Position numbers and translations under genes: made by a program. Of a stretch of 64,000 bases of DNA, positions 53,107-61,598 are shown one piece after another. How positions within the stretch are numbered: the stretch's first letter is position 1; each line of letters opens with the position of its first letter. The notes beneath the pieces were generated by a model, which saw only the letters and a list, made by a program, of their open reading frames with translations, had not been told where the DNA came from and ran no database searches. The stretch is from UTCHB3 sp008363265 (GTDB taxonomy: Bacteria > Bacteroidota > Ignavibacteria > Ignavibacteriales > Ignavibacteriaceae): contig BTUW01000007.1 in assembly GCA_045863055.1 (NCBI GenBank), positions 85,353 to 149,352 on the forward strand, in the 5' to 3' direction.

Positions 53107-53811
53107 ATGTTCTGTAAATATTGTGGGACGATTCTTGAGCCTGATGGTAGTTTTTGTTCTGAATGTGGGGGAAAAGTTGGCTTTCATGAAAATAAGAATC
53201 AAACCACACTTCCAAGGGACAAAAAGAACCGGGTGACACCACATGCTGCAAAACCCGTGGTTGCTGCTGATCTTAAAAATCACGTTACGCATCCCGGAAT
53301 GTACTATCTTATGCTTTTTGTGGGTTTAGTACCGATAGCATTGGTTATTTCATTCCATATCACTCAAAGACAGGACATGACAGTTCGCCAGATCGTAGGC
53401 TTGGCAGTCTATTTGAATCTGATGTCTACATTGTTCCTACAAGTGTATATATATCAATTTTGGCGATATTTATTGATTTCCGCGGATGGAACGGGTTTGG
53501 AAAATAAAGTTGGTTCACCCGGGAGGGCTGTTGGCTTCGGGTTTATCCCGGTATACAATGTTTTTCATTGGAACTTTGTAGTAATTAGTGGTTTTGCTAC
53601 AACTTTTAATGATTTAGCACAAAAAAAAGGCTTTAAAACAAGAATGCCTGTAAGCCCGGCATCATTCATACCAATATGGATATTATTGGGCCTAATTCCG
53701 ATAATCAACGTTTTTACAACGGTTGTTCTGATACTTCTGCTATTGCCTCATTTTATACGGCAAGGTGTTGCATGCATAAAAGAGTTTGAGAGTGAGAAAA
53801 AGGCGAAGTGA
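53107..53811 (+). CDS. Zinc-ribbon protein with four membrane helices, paralogue 2
   Basis: The 234-residue protein has the ribbon MFCKYCGTILEPDGSFCSECG and about four transmembrane helices (YLMLFVGLVPIALVISF, VYLNLMSTLFLQVYIYQFW, VGFGFIPVYNVFHWNFVV, IPIWILLGLIPIINVFTTVV). It aligns end to end with 50,259-50,969. In contrast to that gene, the propeller-like partner here is only a fragment and lies upstream. An inverted or rearranged duplication is a likely origin. Start ATG follows GAGGATGAT. Confidence 0.75.
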   Translation: MFCKYCGTILEPDGSFCSECGGKVGFHENKNQTTLPRDKKNRVTPHAAKPVVAADLKNHVTHPGMYYLMLFVGLVPIALVISFHITQRQDMTVRQIVGLAVYLNLMSTLFLQVYIYQFWRYLLISADGTGLENKVGSPGRAVGFGFIPVYNVFHWNFVVISGFATTFNDLAQKKGFKTRMPVSPASFIPIWILLGLIPIINVFTTVVLILLLLPHFIRQGVACIKEFESEKKAK

Positions 53812-53954
53812 TAGTTCCGTGAGACCACCATGTTAGTGTTTCACTTGGCTTTATCAATCGATTAAATGCAAATAACAAATGTAATATCTGGATGGTTATC
53901 ACAAGTGGTTTTAATTTACAAGTTTTATCAGTAAACATCTGAGTGAATATTAAT

Positions 53955-54188
53955 ATGAATTACTCAACAATATACGTATCGTACCGTGATGGAAGTAAGC
54001 CGAATGGCAAACGGGTAGTCATCGGATTTTCGGGTCTTACAGGTGGGATGTCGAGTCCGGCATATACGGACAGGGATGGCAGGGCAATAGTTGAACATTC
54101 ATCCACCGGCCGGGCAACAGTTTATGTTGACGGGAAAGATTATGGTAGTTTTCATGCTCCGGGCACGTTCAATGTTGTATTACACTAA
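53955..54188 (+). CDS. Small all-beta protein, 77 residues
   Basis: The ATG at 53955 is preferred to the GTG at 53943. The protein has no signal peptide. It is glycine-rich and reads like a single carboxypeptidase-regulatory or Ig-like beta sandwich: YVSYRDGSKPNGKRVVIGFSG, then SPAYTDRDGRAIVEHSSTG and ATVYVDGKDYGSF, with terminal FNVVLH. No family name is recognised. It lies 28 bases before a DUF3298-like gene in the same direction. Confidence 0.6.
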   Translation: MNYSTIYVSYRDGSKPNGKRVVIGFSGLTGGMSSPAYTDRDGRAIVEHSSTGRATVYVDGKDYGSFHAPGTFNVVLH

Positions 54189-54216
54189 ATTAACTATAAA
54201 TTAGAGAGGATTCTAA

Positions 54217-54963
54217 ATGAGATCAATGATTATACCGGCTCTTCTGTTTTCCTTACTTCTATATATGGGGACAGATGCGCAAAACAGCAGTCTGTCATAT
54301 GAATATAGAAAGCTCCATAAAGAAAAAAAGGGGCTAAAGCAACACGATTATACTCCGGTGACAGTAGATATGAGCTATCCTTATTTCAGAGGTAAGGATT
54401 CGGATGCCGAGTTCCTGAATGCAGAAGTTTCGAAGTATCTTTTCGAAAGATACAAGACTTTTGATAAATTTTGTTCTGCATTTTTTCAGCAACATTCAAG
54501 GGAGGCACCTGAGACAATGTCAAACTGGCTTGTTGAAAAAAATATATCGGTCATCTACTTATCCGACAAATTTGTCAGTTTAGGAAGAGGGCATACACAG
54601 CAGGAGGGATATAATGCATTTCTTGGGACTTCTAAACCAGTCACTTATGACTTGAAAACAAAAAAAATATTAACGCTAAACGCTGTTTTTAAGGGGAATT
54701 ATAAACCTGAATTAACCAGACTTGTATGGCAAAATTTGAAACGAGATAGCAAAGCCAACGGTAACGAAGGCGTATTTTATGAGGAGATGGTCGATAAGTA
54801 TTTAAGCGAAAAATATTATTTCACGGGTGGTGGGATAGTCTTTTCCTTTGATTGGGGGGAGATAGCGCCAAGAGTTAGTCCAGGATTTGAAGTTGAGGTC
54901 CAATATAAGTTGTTAGAAGGGTATCTAAAGAGCGGGACTCCGGTTTGGGATATTGTGAATTAG
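54217..54963 (+). CDS. Secreted DUF3298-like protein
   Basis: A 248-residue protein with a signal peptide (MIIPALLFSLLLYMGTDAQ). The mature region has the PdaC/DUF3298 pattern: MSYPYFRGKDSDAEFLNAEV, ISVIYLSDKFVSLGRGHTQ, AFLGTSKPVTYDLKTKKIL and TLNAVFKGNYKPEL, ending with a beta-rich FDWGEIAPRVSPGFEVEV. Such domains occur in envelope proteins of unknown or peptidoglycan-related function. It belongs with the related gene at 56,178-57,371. There is no catalytic motif that I can name. Confidence 0.65.
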   Translation: MRSMIIPALLFSLLLYMGTDAQNSSLSYEYRKLHKEKKGLKQHDYTPVTVDMSYPYFRGKDSDAEFLNAEVSKYLFERYKTFDKFCSAFFQQHSREAPETMSNWLVEKNISVIYLSDKFVSLGRGHTQQEGYNAFLGTSKPVTYDLKTKKILTLNAVFKGNYKPELTRLVWQNLKRDSKANGNEGVFYEEMVDKYLSEKYYFTGGGIVFSFDWGEIAPRVSPGFEVEVQYKLLEGYLKSGTPVWDIVN

Positions 54964-55064
54964 GGGATAAACATGCGGTTACAACTGATTGACGATCTGA
55001 CCACCATGATTAATGAGATCGGTTGGATGGTTCCGACTTTTATCTGTAGCAAGTAATTGTATAA

Positions 55065-55559
55065 CATGACTGTAGTAATGGAAATGTCAGAATTGAGATA
55101 AACACGGATGAGCCTGAGGCCTTGGGACTGATGACCAGGGCAAGTTTCTATTATGACGGTTCAGAGGTACCTGATCTTGAAGTAATTTCTGAACAGCTTG
55201 AGTATGGGGATACCACGCCGGAACTTGATCGCAGGGTATATGCAATCTTTATAAACTCGTCGATGTTTCAGACGGGTGAAGGTATTGGAGTGGGTTCAAC
55301 AGTCAGAGATCTGCTCGGGGTTTATACATTTGGAGAAGCCAGCTTTAGTGAGGAGCTGTGGGGTGAAGGTGAAATATTCCCCCCAACACTTTCGATCATG
55401 GTTCAAGAGTATCCTAATATGACTTTTCTGGTCAGGAATGTTCATCTTAAGTCACAAAACCCCGCGGTGAGTGACCTCCCGTTGAATGCTGAAATATCAT
55501 CGATTGATATTACTTATCCTTACGGATCGTACAGTACCGATTCAACGAGTGTAGATTAA
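55065..55559 (+). pseudogene. 5'-truncated gene of unknown function
   Basis: The frame is open from 55065 (after a TAA at 55,062) and reads GNVRIEINTDEPEALGL, then MTRASFYYDGSEVPDLEV and beta-rich sequence to a stop at 55,559. The first start-like codon is TTG at 55122 or ATG at 55131, in the middle of what looks like one continuous domain, with no ribosome binding site. It is therefore probably the 3' portion of a gene whose start is lost, or one that begins at a non-standard codon. No family is recognised. Confidence 0.45.
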
Positions 55560-55698
55560 TCCGAAGAAGTATTGGTTGATTTTAATAGAATGGGGGGGGT
55601 GATAAGTTTTCCGGTTATACACTGCCCTCGAGACTTTCGATCGGACAATACGGCAGAGATGACACCTGGCATACACAGAAAAAATATTAAGGAATGTT

Positions 55699-56121
55699 AT
55701 GAGAAACTATTTTTTATGCCTTTTGATAATGGCGATTCTGGTTCTTCCGGGTTGTGAACAGAAAAACAACAGCAGCCCGCAGACATTGGAAAACGCTTCC
55801 AAACAGTTGGGACAGGATACTCCCGATGACGATGTTGTAAAGATGTCAAATGCCAGAATTGGTGTCTACGGCCGCCCGACTTGCAGCCGTTGCGTCAGTA
55901 TCATGGAGGAACTGGATCGGAATAGTATTGACTATACATTTTATGACACCGATGCTAATGAAGACTTGAACCGCGAAATGTGGAGATATGTGCAAAAATA
56001 CAATCTCGATAATAATGGTACAGTCGGACTTCCTGTGGTGGTAATCAAGAATGAACAGAAGGAATATGCTTACACCAATCCGGCATTTTCTGAAATAAAG
56101 AATGTGCTATCAACAAAATGA
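55699..56121 (+). CDS. Glutaredoxin/thioredoxin-like lipoprotein
   Basis: The 140-residue protein has a lipoprotein signal (FLCLLIMAILVLPGC) and a short linker. A thioredoxin-fold domain follows with the redox motif CSRC (GVYGRPTCSRCVSIMEEL), YTFYDTDANED and a cis-Pro loop GTVGLPVVVI. This is a glutaredoxin layout exported to the envelope. It may reduce or relay thiols for neighbouring exported proteins. The ATG follows AAGGA. The next gene carries a similar fold without cysteines. Confidence 0.75.
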   Translation: MRNYFLCLLIMAILVLPGCEQKNNSSPQTLENASKQLGQDTPDDDVVKMSNARIGVYGRPTCSRCVSIMEELDRNSIDYTFYDTDANEDLNREMWRYVQKYNLDNNGTVGLPVVVIKNEQKEYAYTNPAFSEIKNVLSTK

Positions 56122-56177
56122 TTCGATTAATGCAGTCGACTCTTTATATTAGTCTGGATCAATAGGTAAGCAAGAAT

Positions 56178-57371
56178 ATGAGACGAAGATTATTAGGCCG
56201 GGAACAATTGAAATCTATTTTGCTCGTGGCCGGTTTTATTGCCTCATTTGCAGTAGGCACCACTTATTCTCCGGTTGTGCGGCAAGCGGAAAAGACGCCA
56301 CCTACAGATTCGGCAGTAGTGAGTCCGGTACTCCCTGACGGTATCGCGATTCAGCTCAGCTCAGGTGGCAGGGTAACCATCTTCGTCGACAGTTCTGATG
56401 TAAATTCCCTTCGCATGGTGGATTCTCTCAAAGGAGGTAAATTTACACTGATAGCGAGAGACATCAGATCAGGTGAGGGGAAAGCCGCATATTCGAGGGT
56501 TCTTAAAAGATACAAGATCAGCAGGGATGAGAAAAATGAAGCAGTCCCGTTGGCTATTGTACACAACGGTACAAAAGTCAGAGCACTAACTGCCGCTGAC
56601 AAAAGTTCGATCCTGAAAGCACTTGAACCTTCTTTATCATGGAAAGACAAAACGTTTAAGAAAGCGATCATGTCTGTGTCTTATACGGAATCCAAGCCGT
56701 ATCCTGGATCTGTGGATGAGTTGGCAGAGAAAGCAAGTTCAGGAGGCCTACCCGACAGTGTTATTTTTGCATTCATTGAATATCCTTACTTTGAGGGAGT
56801 GGATGAATCAAGGGATCTGGCAAAGCTGTTAAATGAGGCAGTACGCAAGATGCTCGTTGAGAGTGATGATTCAATAACCGAATTTGGAGAATATTTTGTC
56901 ACACCTCCTTCTAATGAGGTTGATGACAGCAGGATGTTGAGTCAGTACTTCATCGGAAGTGTCTGGGTCGCAAATTTCGAACCGGGTATCATCAGTTTGT
57001 ACGGCCAAATTAATACTTACCTCGGGGGGGCACATCAAATATTCGTATCCCTTTGCCGGAATATAAATTTGCGTACTCGAATGGATATCAGGTTTGAGGA
57101 ACTTTTTACTGAAAATTCAGACAGTTCACTGATGAAATATGGAGCGGAACTGCTAAAAGCAGACTCGGATGAGGAGTATGAATTTTTTATCCCTGACAAC
57201 TTCCGTATCATGATCGATGGGATCGATCTTTTTTATCAAATGTATGATTTTGGAGGATTCGGGTTTGGTCCCGGATCGCTAACGATGAGTGACCAGGTAC
57301 TCAGAAGGTACTACAAGCCGAGTGGCTTATTGGGATACAGAACCGGAGCACTGCCACCGGAATGTGACTGA
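56178..57371 (+). CDS. Envelope protein: Cys-less thioredoxin-like plus DUF3298-like domain
   Basis: A 397-residue protein with an N-terminal membrane or signal segment (ILLVAGFIASFAVGTTYS). Residues of about 60-160 look like a thioredoxin fold (RVTIFVDSSDVNSLRMVDSL, TLIARDIRSGEG, AVPLAIVHNGTKVRALT) in which the CxxC is replaced by SSDVNS. Residues of about 180-390 are DUF3298-like: FIEYPYFEGVDESRDLAKLL, YLGGAHQIFVSLCRNINL, FFIPDNFRIMIDGIDLFY. The arrangement pairs with the lipoprotein at 55,699 and with the DUF3298-like protein at 54,217. Assignment by motif pattern only. Confidence 0.65.
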   Translation: MRRRLLGREQLKSILLVAGFIASFAVGTTYSPVVRQAEKTPPTDSAVVSPVLPDGIAIQLSSGGRVTIFVDSSDVNSLRMVDSLKGGKFTLIARDIRSGEGKAAYSRVLKRYKISRDEKNEAVPLAIVHNGTKVRALTAADKSSILKALEPSLSWKDKTFKKAIMSVSYTESKPYPGSVDELAEKASSGGLPDSVIFAFIEYPYFEGVDESRDLAKLLNEAVRKMLVESDDSITEFGEYFVTPPSNEVDDSRMLSQYFIGSVWVANFEPGIISLYGQINTYLGGAHQIFVSLCRNINLRTRMDIRFEELFTENSDSSLMKYGAELLKADSDEEYEFFIPDNFRIMIDGIDLFYQMYDFGGFGFGPGSLTMSDQVLRRYYKPSGLLGYRTGALPPECD

Positions 57372-57488
57372 ATACAAACGGACGTATTTCCCTAAAATAA
57401 ATATTGTATACCTTTTGTTCAGTTGAGTCCGGTTCATTATATTTCACATATAAAGATATAATCATTCTTTTATCATTATTTTTCAGAG

Positions 57489-60400
57489 ATGCATATGTGG
57501 TTGTCAAGATTCGTCTTACGATTCGCAGGGCTTGCCCTTTGCATCCATATTATTGTCTTTCACACCGCCTTCGCCCAGCACCGCCCGTTTAAATTTACCC
57601 GTTTCACTATTGAAGATGGCCTTTCACAGAGCTCTGTGGGCCATATATTTGAAGACCGGTTCGGTTTTATTTGGATCGCTACCGAGGATGGAGTGAACAG
57701 GTACGACGGTACACGGTTTAAGGTGTATCGTCACGACCCCAAGGACTCAACCTCAATAAAATCAAGTTGGGTTTCAGGTTTCTTCGAAGACAGGCAAGGA
57801 AGACTTTGGCTAAGGCCTTCCGCGGGGGGACTTTCACTTTATGACCGCGATAGTGATTCATTCAGGAATTTTTCCGTTGGTGATAACTCCCCCTCTACTG
57901 AAGTTGTTTATGACGGGAAGCGTGATGTTGCCTGGTACTGTACCCGTGAAAGACTATACTCGTTCGATGTTTCTACCGCAAAGACTAAAGTTCTCATTGA
58001 ACATAACCCTTCATCTATTACTTGGTTCACGATTGATGGTGATACAGGATGGGCGATTAATTCGAGCGGGCTTTATAGGATAGACCTCGATAGTCAAACG
58101 GCAAAAAAGATAATTACAGGGCTCGCGGAAGTTGATTCAGCGAAGTTTGATTCATTTTATCGTTTAGATCATGATGACAAAGGACGAATTTATTTTGGCG
58201 GAAGAGGGGTACTCTATGTCTATGATCCGGTTAAATCAGAAATCAGGAGTTACCGGTCATTCCGCACAAAAAACAATGGCCTTGTACCGGTAGTAAACCA
58301 AGGTTACCTCAGTCCACTTAATCAGTCCGGTAAGTACTTTTGGATCATAACTCTTAATTATGGTGTGTTCAGACTAAATGAAGAGGATGAGAATGATGTT
58401 GTTCATTACTTCAATTCACCGGAATTTCCATTAAAGTATTCGATAAGTGATAACCGTATCCACTATCCTTCCGAAGCACGGGATTCAGTATTCTGGCTGA
58501 CTTCTGATAACGGTATAAATTACTACGATGAAGAACTTGACCGGTTTGTTTTCTATCATCATAGTGATAAAGGTTCAAGCTCCAGCCGGGTAAATTCATA
58601 CAATTTTGCCTACACTGACCGCATTGGGAATGTGTGGTTGTCGACAAGGCTTGATGGTGTTTCGATGATCCCGAACAAAAAGAAGTTCCGGGATCTGTAT
58701 TGGTTTTATGACAGGTTTATTCAGGGAATCGACTTGACATTGGCGGATTACAGCAAGAATCTTGATAAGTTAACCTCTTCCCTTGGTAATTCTCCTGTGA
58801 GGGATATGCTTGAGGAATCGAATGGCAACATTTGGTTCTGCACTGATGCAAGTGTGGTGCGTTTACAGAAATCAACCGGAGAGGTCGCCTTTTTTCATTC
58901 CGGAACAGGCATCATGACTTTTCCAGCCAAAAGTCCCGGAGACTTATTGGAGGACAGTAAAGGCCGGATTTGGTTTTTGCCTTTTGATGGCAGGCCGGGT
59001 TTGCTAAACGACTCTAAAACTGCATTTGAGCCTTACGAACCCTTGGAAGGCAAATCAAATGAACCATCATTTGTATATGCCGGGTTTGAGGACCGAAAGG
59101 GCAATCTTTGGATAGGTGACGCGGGATTTATCAATATTCTGAACATAGAAAAACGCAAAGCGGTTAGCCTGAGATCGGATCCGGGGTTTAGAAATCAGTC
59201 GGCCCGTTTCTGGTATCAGGAGTCAGACTCATTATTGTGGATCGGAGCAACTGACAAGTTGGTAAGACACAATCCGTTAAATAACACATTCACCGACTTC
59301 CGGATAAAGTATCAGGGCATGTCACAGGTCACGGTCTATCCACTAATGGCCATGGCTGTGGACAGTGAGAAGAATTTCTGGATCGGCACTTATGGAGGTG
59401 GGCTCGTATATCTCAATCCGAAGACAAATGAGACCAAAAACTACAGGGTTGAGGATGGACTCCCTAATGATTATATACTTGAGTTGCAGTTCGATGGTGA
59501 AAAATATCTTTGGGCGAGTACAAATCAAGGTTTGGCAAGACTTGATTTAGCCTCTAAGGAATTTGAACGGTTCAACACGGGTGACGGTACAGTTAGCAGG
59601 GAGTTCAATGCCGGTGCGAGTTTATTTACAAAAGACGGCATCATGCTCTTCGGGGGGACGAACGGCCTGACTGCTTTCCGCCCTGAAGAGATAGAGATAA
59701 ATCCGGCACCACCTCAGATTGTTCTTACCGCGTTCAAGAAGTTCAATACAGAGGTAAAACTGACCCCGGGAATTCAGGTTGCCGAAGAGATCGAGATCGA
59801 CTACAAGGATAATCTGATCTCTTTTGAGTTCGCCGCGCTGAATTTTATAAATCCCGACAGCAACAAATACGCCTACATGCTGGAAGGATTCGATGATCTT
59901 TGGATCGAGAACGGAAGTAAAAAGGAAGCCTACTTTACCAATCTTGACCCCGGTGAATATACCTTCAGGGTGAAGGCTTCGAACAACGATGGAGTGTGGA
60001 ATGAAAAAGGGGCTTCAGTCCGGCTGATCATCAACCCGCCTTTTTATATGACATGGTGGTTCAAGACTATCATTCTCTTCACCATGGGGGCTTTTGCATA
60101 TTTCCTGTATGCGATGAGGATCAGGAATATCAGGGCAATTGATGCAGTGAAGATCGCTTCGCAGGCGCGATCACTGGAACAGGAGAAAGTGATAAAGACC
60201 GAAATTTCGAGAAATCTGCACGATGAGGTTAACACTGAACTCACATTGATCGGCAATAAATGTCTCGAACTCAGCGGATCGAACCGTATTTCGCCGGAGC
60301 TAAAAACCGAGCTTCAAAGTTTGCGGGTACTTTCCCTGCAGATAAGAGGTCTGATCGATGACGTGATTTGGTTCATACGGCCGGAAAATGAAAGCGGGGA

Positions 60401-60815
60401 GAAAATGATCTCCAAGCTGACATCAACCATCGGAGGAATGCTAAAATTCACCGACTATGACCTGGATATTGATGAGGAACTCTTCGAACCGGGTTACGAA
60501 GTGGATATTCATATCAAGAAACAACTATATCTTATTTTAAAGGAAGTGCTGAACAACATTGTTAAGCACTCTGAAGCAACATTGGTTGGCGTGAAGTTAT
60601 GGCGGGAGGGAGATATTTTTAATATGGCAGTTATTGATAACGGAAAAGGGTTCGATATGGAACAAAAAATGACTGGCAGTGGTCTCAGAAATATCCGGGA
60701 CAGGGCGGCTGACATATACGCGAAACTCATGATCGAAAGTTCCCCGGGCGAGGGAGTTAGAGTTGATCTCAATGTATCATTAAGGAGGGTTGAAAGTGAA
60801 GCAGCGAAAAAATGA
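57489..60815 (+). CDS. Reg-prop/Y_Y_Y sensor histidine kinase
   Basis: The 1108-residue protein has a signal peptide (LAGL-type, ending VFHTAFAQ) and a large periplasmic sensor of two-component-regulator propeller repeats (HIFEDRFGFIWIATEDGVNRYDG, GFFEDRQGRLWLRP, DRIGNVWLSTRLDGVS). A Y_Y_Y domain (YAYMLEGFDDLWIENGS, YFTNLDPGEYTFRVKASNN) and one transmembrane helix (FKTIILFTMGAFAYFLYA) follow. The kinase core has H911 in ISRNLHDEVNTELTLIG and the ATPase motifs EVLNNIVKHSEAT and GKGFD, GSGLRNIRDRA. No receiver domain is fused; the partner is the overlapping NarL-type gene. Reg-prop sensors often detect polysaccharides, but the ligand here is unknown. Confidence 0.9.
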   Translation: MHMWLSRFVLRFAGLALCIHIIVFHTAFAQHRPFKFTRFTIEDGLSQSSVGHIFEDRFGFIWIATEDGVNRYDGTRFKVYRHDPKDSTSIKSSWVSGFFEDRQGRLWLRPSAGGLSLYDRDSDSFRNFSVGDNSPSTEVVYDGKRDVAWYCTRERLYSFDVSTAKTKVLIEHNPSSITWFTIDGDTGWAINSSGLYRIDLDSQTAKKIITGLAEVDSAKFDSFYRLDHDDKGRIYFGGRGVLYVYDPVKSEIRSYRSFRTKNNGLVPVVNQGYLSPLNQSGKYFWIITLNYGVFRLNEEDENDVVHYFNSPEFPLKYSISDNRIHYPSEARDSVFWLTSDNGINYYDEELDRFVFYHHSDKGSSSSRVNSYNFAYTDRIGNVWLSTRLDGVSMIPNKKKFRDLYWFYDRFIQGIDLTLADYSKNLDKLTSSLGNSPVRDMLEESNGNIWFCTDASVVRLQKSTGEVAFFHSGTGIMTFPAKSPGDLLEDSKGRIWFLPFDGRPGLLNDSKTAFEPYEPLEGKSNEPSFVYAGFEDRKGNLWIGDAGFINILNIEKRKAVSLRSDPGFRNQSARFWYQESDSLLWIGATDKLVRHNPLNNTFTDFRIKYQGMSQVTVYPLMAMAVDSEKNFWIGTYGGGLVYLNPKTNETKNYRVEDGLPNDYILELQFDGEKYLWASTNQGLARLDLASKEFERFNTGDGTVSREFNAGASLFTKDGIMLFGGTNGLTAFRPEEIEINPAPPQIVLTAFKKFNTEVKLTPGIQVAEEIEIDYKDNLISFEFAALNFINPDSNKYAYMLEGFDDLWIENGSKKEAYFTNLDPGEYTFRVKASNNDGVWNEKGASVRLIINPPFYMTWWFKTIILFTMGAFAYFLYAMRIRNIRAIDAVKIASQARSLEQEKVIKTEISRNLHDEVNTELTLIGNKCLELSGSNRISPELKTELQSLRVLSLQIRGLIDDVIWFIRPENESGEKMISKLTSTIGGMLKFTDYDLDIDEELFEPGYEVDIHIKKQLYLILKEVLNNIVKHSEATLVGVKLWREGDIFNMAVIDNGKGFDMEQKMTGSGLRNIRDRAADIYAKLMIESSPGEGVRVDLNVSLRRVESEAAKK

Positions 60816-61437
60816 AACAAAGATCGTGATTGTTGAGGATGACCACCACTACAGGGAAAATCTTGCCACGACAATAAACAGGCACCCGGGGTACACCTGC
60901 AGTTCGTTTTATAATGCCGACGGTTTTATAGAATTTCTTAAGAACGGTGGGGAAGTGGATATACTTCTTTTGGATATCCGTCTGACCGGGATGTCGGGGC
61001 TGGAAGCGATCGCACCAATTCTTGATCTCAGGGAAGAATTGAAGATACTGATCTTGACGATTTATGACGACAACCCCAGTATCGCGTGGGCCATGCGTGC
61101 CGGTGTGAGGGGCTATCTTCTAAAAAGCTCGACAGAAGAGGAGATAATTGAGCATATAGAACGGGTGAAACTCGGACACATTATATATAGTGTCGATGTG
61201 TCGCGGAAAATACTAAAAGAATCCGTAAACGAGCACAACAAATATAAACTGAGCGCCAAAGAGATCGAGGTGTTGCAGCTTATCGCAAAGGGTCACCCGA
61301 ACGACAAGATTGCAAACAAACTTTTTATTACCCGCTCCACGGTAGAAACTCACATTCACCACATCTTCGAAAAAATGAGGGTTCATAACCGGGCAGAGGC
61401 GGTCGCCAAAGCCCTCAAGGATGGGCTGGTGGATTGA
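60796..61437 (+). CDS. NarL/LuxR-family response regulator
   Basis: The start is the GTG at 60796, because AAGGAGG (60782-60788) lies seven bases upstream; the TTG at 60790 would be too close. It overlaps the kinase gene by 20 bases. The receiver has E14-D15-D16, phospho-acceptor D60 (ILLLDIRLTG), Thr (ILTIYDDN) and Lys (GYLLKSSTEEE). The C-terminal LuxR-type HTH is KLSAKEIEVLQLIAKGHPND, IANKLFITRSTVETHIHHIF and KMRVHNRAEAVAKAL. It is the cognate transcription regulator of the sensor kinase. Confidence 0.92.
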   Translation: MKQRKNETKIVIVEDDHHYRENLATTINRHPGYTCSSFYNADGFIEFLKNGGEVDILLLDIRLTGMSGLEAIAPILDLREELKILILTIYDDNPSIAWAMRAGVRGYLLKSSTEEEIIEHIERVKLGHIIYSVDVSRKILKESVNEHNKYKLSAKEIEVLQLIAKGHPNDKIANKLFITRSTVETHIHHIFEKMRVHNRAEAVAKALKDGLVD

Positions 61438-61440
61438 GAA

Positions 61441-61587
61441 TCAGTGTTTCCTCACCATCCGGAGCATCTTTATATTAATGATAAGGAAGCGGAAGAGCTG
61501 GTAGAGGAGGTTTGTCCGCATCCACTTGGTGAATTTAGTGGGGACCGGGGGATAGTAATTTTGTCCATATGGGTCTCTTGCAGTCAT
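61441..61587 (-). CDS. 48-residue basic protein coupled to the SQR-like gene
   Basis: Read on the minus strand, the ATG at 61587 lies 11 bases after the SQR-like stop codon, with AAGGAG overlapping that stop as ribosome binding site. The product starts MTARDPYGQNYYPPVPTKFT and continues with a basic amphipathic helix-like stretch (KWMRTNLLYQLFRFLIINIK, MLRMVRKH). It has no signal peptide. The amphipathic region could lie on the inner membrane, as the quinone oxidoreductase itself does. I do not recognise a family; a small accessory or anchor role is inference from the operon. Confidence 0.65.
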   Translation of the reverse strand: MTARDPYGQNYYPPVPTKFTKWMRTNLLYQLFRFLIINIKMLRMVRKH

Positions 61588-61598
61588 GGTAGATCTCC

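Noticed and set aside
55572..55757. Frame overlapping the start of the glutaredoxin-like lipoprotein
   Set aside because: The lipoprotein gene in the other frame has an RBS, signal peptide and CSRC motif; this frame has none.
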